A stretch of 64,000 bases of DNA from Aquimarina sediminis (GCF_002895435.1 NZ_POYJ01000004.1:248001-312000), one strand, 5' to 3'. Positions 26,553 through 35,441 are shown, counted from the stretch's first letter. Made by a program: numbers and translations. Notes: a model not told the origin generated them from the sequence alone.

Positions 26553-29105
26553 ATGACAAGATTTTTATGGGTGTGTATTTTATTATATAGCATATCTGCT
26601 TTTTCTCAAGAAAAAGCAAAAATTGTTCGTATAGATAACCAACCATTACCTGAAGCCATTTTAATTATAGAAGAATATTATAATCTTAAATTTTCTTATA
26701 TAGATGCTTTAATTCAGGACAAAACCGTATCTCTATCTTTAGACACCCATCTTTCTTTAAAAAACCTTACAAAAAAACTACAGGAACAAACCCAACTAAG
26801 GTTTAAAATTACCGGAAAAAATTATGTAACTATTAGTTCATTTAACAAAAGAGATAATGTATCTATCTGTGGATACATATTAGACAAAGATCAAAAGCCA
26901 CTCAAAGATATTGGAGTATTTTTTAAAACTAATCGTATCAATATTACAACAGATAAAAACGGATATTTTGAGAACCAAGAAGTGCCTTATAATTCTGTTA
27001 TTTTAATTAGTGCTCCTGGATTTCGCCAAAGAGTTTTAAATTCTAAATCGTTTTTAACACAAGAATGTCTCAAAATATACCTCATTCATGATACCAATGA
27101 GGAAGTTCTGGATGAAGTTCTCATTCAGGAATATTTAGCAAAAGGAATTACACAAAATAAAAAAGTAATACATATCGATTTAGATGATGTCGAAGTTCTT
27201 CCTGGTAGAACAGAACCTGATATTTTGCAAGCTATACAACTTACGCCTGGTGTTAACAACCCTTTTGAAACTGCATCTGGTCTATTTGTAAGAGGAAGTG
27301 TTCCTAATCAAAATCTGGTTTTATGGAATGGTATAAAAACCTATCACCAAGGACATTTATTTGGTATGTTATCTGCTTTTAATCCATATGTAGCCAAAAA
27401 AGTTAATTTTTCTAAGAGCGGTGTTAGTGCTAAATATGGAGATAGAATTGCAGGCATTGTAGATATAAAATCAGAAAACCAAATTACCAGACGTTTTACA
27501 GGAGGAGCAGGTTTTAATATGATCAACGCTGATATAGTAGCACATATTCCGATCATAAATGATAAAGTATCACTTCAGGTATCTGGAAGAAGGTCATATA
27601 CAGACCTTTTGGAAACATTTACTTACAAACAATTCTCTAATCGTGTTTTTCAAAATACCAAAATAGCAGAAACAGTAGATCTAAACGATGAAGAAAATGA
27701 TTTTTTCTATGCCGATTATAACGCCAATCTAATTATACAGCCATCTAACAATGATAAAATAGAGATTAACACTATTTATAGTAAAAATGATTTAGATTTT
27801 AAAAGAAGTGATGCTATAGAATCTTTTAATGATGACCTTACAACAGAAAATGAAGGATATAATATTAACTGGAGTCATCAATACGGCGACAATTTTACTA
27901 CCAAAATAAGTGGATATTACACCAAATATCTTTTAAATTATCAGTTTATCACTAGTAATATGGGAGTAATGACCGAGACCGAAAGTAAAAAAAATAGTGT
28001 AGGAGATTCTGGAGCTGAGTTTGGATTAACCTATAAACATGACTATCACAACCTATCTGGAGGGTATCAATTCTCTAATAATAATATTAAATACGCTTTT
28101 ATAACTACAACTCCTAGTTATGAATTGATTTTGGATGAAGATGACCGTTTTTTAAATACACATGCTGCATATACCGAATATAAATTTGAAATTCCAAAAA
28201 ACTTTTATATTTCTGCGGGGTTACGGTTTAACTACTACGCTGAACTTGACAAAACTCTAATTGAACCCAGAGTTTTTATACAAAAGTATCTTACCAAAGA
28301 TTGGAAGATTAATACCAGTATAGAATATCGAAGTCAGGCAACCAGTCAAATTCGTGAATCTGTAATAAGTGATTTATCTTTAGAAAATCAAGTATGGACA
28401 TTAGCCAACAATGATCAGTTTCCTCTAATTACAAGTTATCAATATACATTTGGAAGTAGTTTTAGAAAAAATAAATGGTATCTCGATATAGATAGCTATT
28501 ATAAACAGATTGATGGCATTACTACACTTACTTCTGGATTTATCAATCCTATTGACAATACATACCATATCGGAGAAAGTAGGGTATTCGGAATTGATTT
28601 ATTCCTGAAAAAGAGATTCAAAAAATATAAAACATGGGTAAGCTATTCTTACATCAATACCAGTAACACATTTGAAGATATAAATAATAATGAATCCTTC
28701 CCTGGTAACTGGAATATTGAGCATACTGTAAAATGGTCTCAATTTTATAAAATTAACAACTTTCAATTTTCTCTAGGCTGGATATGGCATACTGGTAAAG
28801 CATTTACTAATATATCTGGAGTCGATGAAAGTGGTGACATTGTAATTTTAGAATTTGATGAAATAAACAGTAATAACCTTCCAGAATACCATAGATTAGA
28901 TTTCTCTGCAATTTATGATTTTAAGATCGGGAATAGCTCTGACATCAAATACCGTCTCGGATTCTCTGTACAAAACCTCTACAATAAAAAGAACTTATTA
29001 AATAGAGAGTTTAGAACTACCAACTCTCTTAATAACCAATTTATTAATTCGGATATATATTCGTTAGGGATCACTCCAAATATTAGTTTTAGAGTCTTTT
29101 GGTAA
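26553..29105 (+). CDS. TonB-dependent receptor with N-terminal STN signalling domain
   Basis: An 850-residue outer-membrane receptor, seven bases after the fecR stop, so it is almost certainly co-transcribed. The order is: signal peptide (ending SAFSQ), STN domain (about 24-97) that should contact FecR in the periplasm, carboxypeptidase-regulatory-like domain (about 103-180), plug (about 210-310, with QLTPGVNNPFETASGLFVRG and SAKYGDRIAGIVDI), then the barrel, ending ISFRVFW. It resembles Fec-type transducers that sense ligand. The ligand is unknown; the shared promoter motif suggests that it works with the two modular lipoproteins. Confidence 0.93.
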   Translation: MTRFLWVCILLYSISAFSQEKAKIVRIDNQPLPEAILIIEEYYNLKFSYIDALIQDKTVSLSLDTHLSLKNLTKKLQEQTQLRFKITGKNYVTISSFNKRDNVSICGYILDKDQKPLKDIGVFFKTNRINITTDKNGYFENQEVPYNSVILISAPGFRQRVLNSKSFLTQECLKIYLIHDTNEEVLDEVLIQEYLAKGITQNKKVIHIDLDDVEVLPGRTEPDILQAIQLTPGVNNPFETASGLFVRGSVPNQNLVLWNGIKTYHQGHLFGMLSAFNPYVAKKVNFSKSGVSAKYGDRIAGIVDIKSENQITRRFTGGAGFNMINADIVAHIPIINDKVSLQVSGRRSYTDLLETFTYKQFSNRVFQNTKIAETVDLNDEENDFFYADYNANLIIQPSNNDKIEINTIYSKNDLDFKRSDAIESFNDDLTTENEGYNINWSHQYGDNFTTKISGYYTKYLLNYQFITSNMGVMTETESKKNSVGDSGAEFGLTYKHDYHNLSGGYQFSNNNIKYAFITTTPSYELILDEDDRFLNTHAAYTEYKFEIPKNFYISAGLRFNYYAELDKTLIEPRVFIQKYLTKDWKINTSIEYRSQATSQIRESVISDLSLENQVWTLANNDQFPLITSYQYTFGSSFRKNKWYLDIDSYYKQIDGITTLTSGFINPIDNTYHIGESRVFGIDLFLKKRFKKYKTWVSYSYINTSNTFEDINNNESFPGNWNIEHTVKWSQFYKINNFQFSLGWIWHTGKAFTNISGVDESGDIVILEFDEINSNNLPEYHRLDFSAIYDFKIGNSSDIKYRLGFSVQNLYNKKNLLNREFRTTNSLNNQFINSDIYSLGITPNISFRVFW

Positions 29106-29187
29106 GGAAAATATCTTTTTTGTAATGCTATTTTCAAATTTCATCAATTTACTCGTACCTTCATCGCCTACAAATTATATATAACTA

Positions 29188-30291
29188 ATGAAAAAAATTG
29201 TTTTTATTGCCTCTCTATTTTTGTCTGTAAGCTATGCGCAAGAAATACATCCTGATTACACTATTACCGACACAGTATCTCATCAATGTACCCCTGTAAT
29301 TAGTCAAGAAAATACAGGTACTTGTTGGAGTTTTTCTACGACTTCTTATATCGAGTCTGAGATCGCTCGTTTAGGAAAAGGAACCTATGATTTATCTGAA
29401 CTATACCAAGTAAGAAATACTTATACTGATAAAGCCCGAAATTACATCTTAAGACAAGGAAAAGCTCAATTTAGTGAAGGGGCGCTTTCTCATGATGTCA
29501 TAAACTCTATTCGCAATCATGGTATTGTTCCTGATACAGTATATACTGGTCTATCTGATAATCCTACCAATCGTCATGATCACAGTGAATTAATCAAATT
29601 ATTAACGAGTATGGTTGATAATGCAGTGAAACACAAAATTCTTTCAAAAAACTGGTGGAAAAGCTACGAAGCAATGTTAGATATTTACCTCGGCGAAAGA
29701 CCTTCAACATTTAATTATGAAAATAAAGAGTATACTCCTGTTGAGTTTGCAAAAAAACTTGGAATAGAGGCAGACAATTATATTACATTCACCTCTTTTA
29801 CTCATCATCCTATGTATAGTAGTTTTATTCTTGAAATTCCTGATAATTTCTCTAATGGAATCTATCATAATGTAAAATTAGATGAGCTACAACAAATAGT
29901 TGATTATGCGCTAAAAGAAGGATTTACTATTGCTTGGGATGGAGATGTTAGCGAGATTGGTTTTTCTCAAAAAAATGGCTTAGCAATTCTTACAAACAAA
30001 GAGGAGAGTAAAAATATCTTCAATCAATACAGTGAAGAAGAAAAAGTAACTCAAGAATCCAGACAAAAAGAATTCGAAAACTACAATACTACAGATGATC
30101 ACTTAATGCATTTGGTAGGTAAAGGTGTTGACAAAAAAGGAAAAACCTACTATAAGATTAAAAATTCCTGGGGTACCGATGGGGCTCAACAAGGATACCT
30201 TTATATGTCTGATGCTTATTTTAGAATGAAAACCGTAGGGATACTACTTCATAAAGATGGTGTTCCTAAAAACATAAAAGAAAAGGTTTAA
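29188..30291 (+). CDS. C1 family cysteine peptidase (bleomycin hydrolase type)
   Basis: A 367-residue exported papain-fold peptidase. The signal peptide ends near SVSYA. The catalytic residues are Cys46 in TGTCWSFS, His308 in LMHLVGKG and Asn326 in KIKNSWGTDG. This pattern and the long middle region fit the aminopeptidase C / bleomycin hydrolase group, although this version is secreted, unlike the cytosolic PepC. It lies 82 bp after the TonB receptor and may be part of the block, but it has room for its own promoter. It could release amino acids or peptides for uptake. Confidence 0.88.
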   Translation: MKKIVFIASLFLSVSYAQEIHPDYTITDTVSHQCTPVISQENTGTCWSFSTTSYIESEIARLGKGTYDLSELYQVRNTYTDKARNYILRQGKAQFSEGALSHDVINSIRNHGIVPDTVYTGLSDNPTNRHDHSELIKLLTSMVDNAVKHKILSKNWWKSYEAMLDIYLGERPSTFNYENKEYTPVEFAKKLGIEADNYITFTSFTHHPMYSSFILEIPDNFSNGIYHNVKLDELQQIVDYALKEGFTIAWDGDVSEIGFSQKNGLAILTNKEESKNIFNQYSEEEKVTQESRQKEFENYNTTDDHLMHLVGKGVDKKGKTYYKIKNSWGTDGAQQGYLYMSDAYFRMKTVGILLHKDGVPKNIKEKV

Positions 30292-30315
30292 TCTGGATTA
30301 AACCCTACAAAAAAA

Positions 30316-30349
30316 CCGTCTGTAACTTGATACTACAGACGGCTTTTTT
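30316..30349. terminator. intrinsic terminator between the C1 peptidase and ndk
   Basis: CCGTCTGTA (30316-30324) pairs with TACAGACGG (30334-30342) over 9 bp, and six T follow on the plus strand while A-rich sequence precedes it. It can serve both converging genes. Confidence 0.88.
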
Positions 30350-30364
30350 ATACTAAAAATCTTA

Positions 30365-30784
30365 TTAGAATTGCTCTCTTCCAGAAAAGTGGAAAGCTCC
30401 TTCTATAGCTGCATTTTCATCACTGTCACTACCATGTACAGCGTTTTCACTAATTGAAGTAGCATATTTTTTACGAATAGTACCTTCAGCCGCTTCTTCT
30501 GGATTAGTCGCTCCTATCAAAGTTCTAAAATCTTCAACAGCATTTTCTTTCTCCAAAATAGCTGCTACAATAGGACCACTAGTCATATACTCTACCAATT
30601 CTCCATAAAAAGGACGCTCTTTATGTACTTCATAAAATGCTGATGCATCATCTGTAGTAAGTTGAGTTAATTTCATTGCTACAATTCTAAATCCTGAAGC
30701 TGTGATCTGCTCTATAATTCCACCAATATATCCTTTTCTTACCGCATCCGGTTTAAGCATTGTAAAAGTTCTGTTTGTTGCCAT
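30365..30784 (-). CDS. ndk: nucleoside diphosphate kinase
   Basis: Ndk transfers a phosphate from ATP to nucleoside diphosphates through a phosphohistidine. The 139-residue protein has the full family pattern: [16 protein letters not shown] at the start, the Kpn-loop region and [17 protein letters not shown], and the catalytic His117 in [16 protein letters not shown]. Length and composition are normal. It is preceded by a leader of about 80 nt with a hairpin, after a good -33/-7 promoter. Confidence 0.97.
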   Translation of the reverse strand: MATNRTFTMLKPDAVRKGYIGGIIEQITASGFRIVAMKLTQLTTDDASAFYEVHKERPFYGELVEYMTSGPIVAAILEKENAVEDFRTLIGATNPEEAAEGTIRKKYATSISENAVHGSDSDENAAIEGAFHFSGREQF

Positions 30785-30801
30785 CGTATATTTTTATTGT
30801 C

Positions 30802-30823
30802 ATACTTCTATAAACAGAAGTAT
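30802..30823 (-). other. hairpin in the ndk 5' leader
   Basis: ATACTTCT (30802-30809) and AGAAGTAT (30816-30823) give an 8-bp stem with a 6-nt loop, about 18 nt upstream of the ndk start. It may influence initiation or mRNA stability. No T-run follows, so it is not an intrinsic terminator. Confidence 0.5.
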
Positions 30824-30872
30824 TTCAGATTATTATTTGGGTAATAACACCCTATTTTTTTAAAATTTTGTG

Positions 30873-30902
30873 CAAAAATATAGATAAAAGCATCAAAAAC
30901 AA
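30873..30902 (-). promoter_or_regulatory. promoter of ndk
   Basis: Minus strand: TTG at 30902-30900, 19 nt, then TATTTTTG at 30880-30873, an exact TTG-N19-TAnnTTTG match to the Bacteroidota consensus. The ndk ATG lies about 88 nt downstream. Confidence 0.65.
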
Positions 30903-31098
30903 GAATTATTTATAGAAACTATCTAGCTGACTTCACTTATAAATAATATCATAAAACTAGAATCAAACATTTTATACTTGTTTAGTCTTTAGAATATGAT
31001 AATTTATCTACACCCTTTACAATCTATAAATCAACCATCTTACAAAAAAAATCATTCTAATCCCACCCAAATATTATTTATTGTATCTTCGCCAACCT

Positions 31099-32115
31099 AT
31101 GAATATTGACGAAATAAACAAGATAAAAGGGTTACTATCCACATCCAAAAACATTGTAATAGTAACACACAAAAACCCTGATGGTGATGCTGTGGGATCA
31201 AGTCTAGCACTATACCATTATCTTAATGCTTACAAACATAATGTAACCGTTATTACACCTAATGATTATCCTGACTTTTTAAAATGGATTCCGGGACAGG
31301 AAACTATTATTAAGTTTGATAACAATGCTCATATTGCTAAGTCCAAAATAGAGGAAGCAGACCTTATATTTACCTTAGATTTTAACCATTTTTCCAGAAG
31401 CGGAGATATGGAAAAAACTTTATCTGTAGCAGAGGCAACTTTTGTCATGATTGACCATCATCAACAACCTGATAGTTATGCCAAATATATGTATAGTGAC
31501 ACGGGTATGAGTTCTACATGCCAAATGATATATCATTTTATCGAAAAACTTGATGATATAGAAAAAATCACACCAAAGATAGCGACCTGTATTTATGTAG
31601 GAATGATGACAGATACTGGGTCGTTTAGATTTAGATCTACTACCAGTACTACTCATAGGGTGGTTGCTGATTTGATTGATAAAGGAGCAGATAATACCTC
31701 TATCCATGAAAAAATTTATGATACCAACACACTCTCTAGAATTCAATTAAAAGGTATTGCATTAAATAATCTAAAAGTATTACCAGAATATAATACAGCA
31801 TATATCACTTTATCTCAAAAAGAGTTGGATCAAAGTGATTTCAAAAAAGGAGACACAGAAGGTTTTGTAAATTTGGGGTTATCTATTACCGGGATCAAAT
31901 TTGCTTTGATTTTTATTGAAAATAAAGGGGATGAAATTATTAAAATATCCTTACGTTCGAAAGGTGATTTTTCGGTAAACGAATTTTCAAGAAATCATTT
32001 TGAAGGTGGGGGGCATCATAATGCCGCAGGAGGAAGAAGTAATCTTTCTTTATCCGATACTGTTGAGAAATTTATTAGTATCTTACCATCTTATAAAAAT
32101 GTCCTGAATCAATGA
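31099..32115 (+). CDS. nrnA: DHH-family oligoribonuclease/PAP phosphatase
   Basis: I chose ATG 31099 over an in-frame TTG at 31081; the first ORF part matches no family residues and a promoter-like TATCTTCG (31084-31091) falls in it. The 338-residue DHH/DHHA1 protein has THKNPDGDAVGSS (residues 23-35), DLIFTLDFNHFSR, MIDHHQQPD and the C-terminal GGGHHNAAGG. NrnA enzymes degrade short RNA oligomers and 3'-phosphoadenosine-5'-phosphate. The last four bases overlap the gldI start (ATGA). Confidence 0.9.
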   Translation: MNIDEINKIKGLLSTSKNIVIVTHKNPDGDAVGSSLALYHYLNAYKHNVTVITPNDYPDFLKWIPGQETIIKFDNNAHIAKSKIEEADLIFTLDFNHFSRSGDMEKTLSVAEATFVMIDHHQQPDSYAKYMYSDTGMSSTCQMIYHFIEKLDDIEKITPKIATCIYVGMMTDTGSFRFRSTTSTTHRVVADLIDKGADNTSIHEKIYDTNTLSRIQLKGIALNNLKVLPEYNTAYITLSQKELDQSDFKKGDTEGFVNLGLSITGIKFALIFIENKGDEIIKISLRSKGDFSVNEFSRNHFEGGGHHNAAGGRSNLSLSDTVEKFISILPSYKNVLNQ

Positions 32116-32663
32116 GATTAGTCTTTCACACACTCTGTCTTATCTTCTTATTTTCTTCTTGTAAAACGCCAGAAGCTCGTAAACCGGTTAACATTAAATC
32201 AGGTTCTTTTATTGATGAATCTATTAACCGAAATAAAGAACTTGCAGCCAAAGAAGAAAGTAGAATTCAAAAAATTATTAGCACAGATACCATCAACAAT
32301 TATATAACCTCTCAAACTGGGTTTTGGTATTTTTACTCCAAAAAAGATACATTATCCAGTATCACTCCCAAATATGGGGATATGGTAACTTTTAATTATA
32401 ATCTAAAAGATCTAAATGGTAATGTGATTTATTCAAAACAAGAATTAGACACTATCACGTATCGGATAGATAAAGAGGAACTTTTTTTAGGTCTTCGAGA
32501 AGGATTAAAACTTATGAAACAAGGCGAAATCGTAACATTTCTTTTTCCTTCTTATCAAGCATATGGATATTATGGTGATGATCACAAGATAGGAACAAAT
32601 ATTCCGTTAATAGCAGAAGTAACACTCAACACAATTACTAAAGAATCAACAACAGAAAATTAA
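32112..32663 (+). CDS. gldI: gliding-motility-associated FKBP-type peptidyl-prolyl isomerase GldI
   Basis: A 183-residue lipoprotein with acyl-cysteine 17 (LIFLFSSC) and a C-terminal FKBP-like domain: KYGDMVTFNYNLKDLNGNVIYS, then LREGLKLMKQGEIVTFLFPSYQAYG, ending in IPLIAEVTLNTI. In Flavobacterium johnsoniae GldI is a lipoprotein required for gliding, and I assign this gene by that resemblance and by the nrnA-gldI-PPIase order that I recall from flavobacteria. It probably assists folding of secreted or surface proteins. No other gld gene lies in this window. The start overlaps nrnA. Confidence 0.8.
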   Translation: MRLVFHTLCLIFLFSSCKTPEARKPVNIKSGSFIDESINRNKELAAKEESRIQKIISTDTINNYITSQTGFWYFYSKKDTLSSITPKYGDMVTFNYNLKDLNGNVIYSKQELDTITYRIDKEELFLGLREGLKLMKQGEIVTFLFPSYQAYGYYGDDHKIGTNIPLIAEVTLNTITKESTTEN

Positions 32664-32675
32664 TTACCAACAAAA

Positions 32676-33803
32676 ATGAAAAAATTAAACTTATTATTCC
32701 TAGCTATTATTGCATTAGCTTTTAACAGTTGTAACGAAAAATATCCTGAGTTGCAAGATGGTGTTTATGCAGAAATTGTAACTAACGAAGGTACCGCAGT
32801 AGCAAAATTATACTATGATCTTACTCCAATGACTGTTGCCAACTTCATATCTTTGGCAGAAGGTACCAACACCATGGTTGACAGTACATATAGAGGAAAG
32901 AAATATTATAATGGAATTATATTTCACAGAGTAATCAAAGATTTTATGATTCAAACAGGAGATCCGTTAGGAACGGGTACTGGTGATCCGGGATACAAAT
33001 TCCCAGATGAAATTGTAGACTCTCTTTCTCATAAATCAAAGGGAATTCTGTCTATGGCAAACTCTGGACCAAACACTAATGGGAGTCAGTTTTTTATCAC
33101 TCTAAAAGAAACTCCATGGTTAAATGGAAAACATACAGTCTTTGGAGAGGTCGTTATTGGTCAGGATATTATTGATAGCTTAGGTGTTGTAAAAACAGGA
33201 CCTAGAGATAAGCCTGAAAAAGAAATAAAAATGCTTGAGGTTAATATCATTAGAAAAGGTAGTGATGCAAAATCTTTTGATAGTGAAGTCGCTTTTACTG
33301 ATAAATTAAAAGTTATTGAAGAAGAAAAAGCCAAAAAAGAGCAATTAGAAAAAGAAAGAAATGAAGCAATTGCTGCTAAATTCAAGGAACTAAAAGCTAC
33401 TGCTACAAAACTGGAAAGTGGCTTAGAAATCGTATTTGTTAATCAAGGAGAAGGAGAACAGCCAAAACAAGGGGATATCGTTAATGTAAATTATGCTGGG
33501 TATTTTGGTGATGGAAAAAACTTCGATACTAATATTGCAGAAAAAGCTAAAGAACTAGGCACTTTTGATGAGCGTAGAGCAGCTGATCCTAGAGGTTATG
33601 CTCCAATGCCTGTACCGTATTCTCCGGATGCAAAAATGATTCCTGGTTTCAAAGAAGGTGTGCAAAAAATGAAAGTTGGAGATAAAGCTATACTTTTTAT
33701 CCCTTCGCATCTTGCATATGGAGAAAAAGGTGTTGGTCCAATACCACCAAACGCTGATCTTATTTTTGAATTAGAGTTAGTAAACATTCAAGGCAAAGAA
33801 TAG
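32676..33803 (+). CDS. lipoprotein with fused cyclophilin and FKBP prolyl isomerase domains
   Basis: A 375-residue lipoprotein (acyl-cysteine 19, IALAFNSC). Residues about 28-190 are a cyclophilin domain with FHRVIKDFMIQTGDP, ANSGPNTNGSQFFITL and HTVFGEVV. A charged coiled-coil linker rich in K and E lies at about 212-240. Residues about 248-375 are an FKBP domain with GDIVNVNYAGYF, MIPGFKEGVQKMKVGDKAILFIP and AYGEKGVG...IPPNADLIFELELV, which carries an insert with tandem prolines. Two isomerase folds in one chain are uncommon. It probably helps fold outer-membrane or secreted proteins. It starts 12 bp after gldI. Confidence 0.9.
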   Translation: MKKLNLLFLAIIALAFNSCNEKYPELQDGVYAEIVTNEGTAVAKLYYDLTPMTVANFISLAEGTNTMVDSTYRGKKYYNGIIFHRVIKDFMIQTGDPLGTGTGDPGYKFPDEIVDSLSHKSKGILSMANSGPNTNGSQFFITLKETPWLNGKHTVFGEVVIGQDIIDSLGVVKTGPRDKPEKEIKMLEVNIIRKGSDAKSFDSEVAFTDKLKVIEEEKAKKEQLEKERNEAIAAKFKELKATATKLESGLEIVFVNQGEGEQPKQGDIVNVNYAGYFGDGKNFDTNIAEKAKELGTFDERRAADPRGYAPMPVPYSPDAKMIPGFKEGVQKMKVGDKAILFIPSHLAYGEKGVGPIPPNADLIFELELVNIQGKE

Positions 33804-33834
33804 TCTAGCAACCTGATTTGTTAGACATAAAAAA

Positions 33835-33865
33835 GACGACTCGATAATATCGAGTCGTCTTTTTT
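33835..33865. terminator. bidirectional intrinsic terminator
   Basis: GACGACTCGATA (33835-33846) and TATCGAGTCGTC (33848-33859) form a near-perfect dyad, flanked by AAAA before and six T after. It lies between the convergent prolyl isomerase gene and the 33907 gene, so it can stop transcription both ways. Confidence 0.92.
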
Positions 33866-33906
33866 GTATATGAATTGTTTTTATTATCGTACGCTCTTAA
33901 TATTAC

Positions 33907-34530
33907 TTACTTAGCGAATAGTTCATATTCTCCTTTTAATCTAATAGTTACGGTAACATCATTTTGGTTATTGTTTCTAAAATACCAACCATGTTTTCCT
34001 TCAAAAGGAATAGTTATTGTTCCTGCCATATTATTAGAATATGCCAGTGTATAACTTTCATAAAACACCTCTTTTGGCGGGTCATCTTGTTTTACTTCGC
34101 CATGAAAATCAATATATACAATCTCATCACCTATAGTAGTCCATTCATATTTTACACTACCATATTTTAATGCTTTAAATTTATATTCTATACCTTTTCC
34201 TGCTGGTACAATAACTTTTATAGTATCAGTACGCTCTAAGAACTGTTCTGCCGGGGGAGGGTTATTTGCTTCGATAGGTTTTGGCACGCTAGCAGGGGAT
34301 CCCAGTTTTTCTAATTTTAATTTCTTAAAACTTAATTGCGGTTCTATTTCAGGAGCTTCTTTTACATATAATTTACTAAATCCAAAGATTTTCCCTGTTC
34401 CCAGCAAATCGATATTGTATTCTGCCGGTAAAACGGCTGTAACCAAAACAACACCTCCAATCAAAAGAGCAATAAAAGTAGATTTTATTAATTGTTTTTT
34501 ACCCATTACAGGTGTATTCTCGTTGATCAT
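33907..34530 (-). CDS. single-pass membrane-anchored protein of the HupE cluster
   Basis: A 207-residue protein with one N-terminal transmembrane helix (about 16-34, STFIALLIGGVVLVTAVLPA) and a periplasmic remainder of beta-rich character (VIVPAGKGIEYKFKALKYGSVKYEWTT, GTITIPFEGKHGWYFRNNNQ, VTVTIRLKGEYELF). Close relatives I recall are called 'transmembrane anchor protein' and occur beside HupE/UreJ genes in gammaproteobacteria as well as Bacteroidota. The job is unknown. It starts 3 bp after the HupE-type gene. Confidence 0.7.
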   Translation of the reverse strand: MINENTPVMGKKQLIKSTFIALLIGGVVLVTAVLPAEYNIDLLGTGKIFGFSKLYVKEAPEIEPQLSFKKLKLEKLGSPASVPKPIEANNPPPAEQFLERTDTIKVIVPAGKGIEYKFKALKYGSVKYEWTTIGDEIVYIDFHGEVKQDDPPKEVFYESYTLAYSNNMAGTITIPFEGKHGWYFRNNNQNDVTVTIRLKGEYELFAK

Positions 34531-34532
34531 AA

Positions 34533-35222
34533 TTATGTATTTACAAAATATCCAGCCAATTGATAGCCTAGCAATAGAAAACCTGAAGCCATAAGAGCTA
34601 TATTGGTAAGGTTAGAAAATTTAATGTAACTATCATACTTTCTCCAAACGGCTAAAATCAAAAGCACAAAGCCCAAAGCTAAAAATTGCCCTATTTCGAC
34701 ACCCAAATTAAAGCCAAGCAGATTAACCAAAAGACCTTCTTTATCAAATTTAAATTCTTGTAGTTTGGTTGCCAGTCCAAACCCATGAAACAGTCCAAAA
34801 ATCAATACGGCAATTTTGGTATTAGGTTGTTTTCCAAAAAACTGCTTAAATCCACCCAAATTATCAAATCCTTTGTATACGATAGACAATGCTATAATTG
34901 CATCAATTAGGTATGCATTTACATTAATATCTGCCATTACTCCCAGCAATAGTGTAAGACTATGACCAATAGTAAAAAAGCTTACATACATTACTATTTC
35001 TCTGGTTCTATACAAAAAGAAAATAACCCCTACCAGAAAAAGCAGGTGATCATATCCTGTAACCATATGCTTTGCTCCTATGTATAAAAATGGTCCAAAA
35101 GCAACACCTTTATTTCCTAACAAAAAAGATTGTGTTTCATCATCAACACCATGTGCAAATGAAGTAAAAGAAACCAAACATATTATTAAAAATACAGTGC
35201 GTGTAATTATGTTTTTATACAT
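34533..35222 (-). CDS. HupE/UreJ-type multi-pass membrane protein
   Basis: A 229-residue protein from the ATG at 35222 (an upstream TTG codon at 35225 is in frame). A signal peptide is cleaved near SFAHG, and the rest has about six helices. Histidines of likely metal-binding type lie at SFAHGV, GAKHMVTGYDHLLFL, TIGHSLTLLL and LIFGLFHGFGLATKL. HupE/UreJ proteins are nickel or cobalt transporters; this version with an N-terminal signal belongs to the second subfamily, whose substrate is not known to me. It lies between a small histidine-tailed lipoprotein and the membrane-anchored partner. Confidence 0.8.
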   Translation of the reverse strand: MYKNIITRTVFLIICLVSFTSFAHGVDDETQSFLLGNKGVAFGPFLYIGAKHMVTGYDHLLFLVGVIFFLYRTREIVMYVSFFTIGHSLTLLLGVMADINVNAYLIDAIIALSIVYKGFDNLGGFKQFFGKQPNTKIAVLIFGLFHGFGLATKLQEFKFDKEGLLVNLLGFNLGVEIGQFLALGFVLLILAVWRKYDSYIKFSNLTNIALMASGFLLLGYQLAGYFVNT

Positions 35223-35234
35223 CAATTATTTGTA

Positions 35235-35441
35235 TTAATGTGCATGTCCATGTTCTTTTACCTGCCTAATACTATCTAACCTTCTTTTTTCGGCTTCAGA
35301 GACAACTTCTTCTTTGGTGGTTTCTTCTTTAGCTTCTATTTTGGTTTCTGCATTTTCTTCTTTTTCTTTTTTCTTATCTGTACAAGCAACTAAGAATCCT
35401 AACGCTGCCGCCACAATAATTATCGATTTTTTGAACATCAT
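35235..35441 (-). CDS. small lipoprotein with histidine-rich tail
   Basis: A 68-residue lipoprotein: signal MFKKSIIIVAAALGFLVAC, a long lysine- and glutamate-rich middle, and a C-terminal end KEHGHAH. The histidine tail is the kind used to bind divalent metals. It starts its operon 13 bp before the HupE-type gene. The function in metal delivery is inference from composition and neighbours. Confidence 0.7.
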   Translation of the reverse strand: MMFKKSIIIVAAALGFLVACTDKKKEKEENAETKIEAKEETTKEEVVSEAEKRRLDSIRQVKEHGHAH

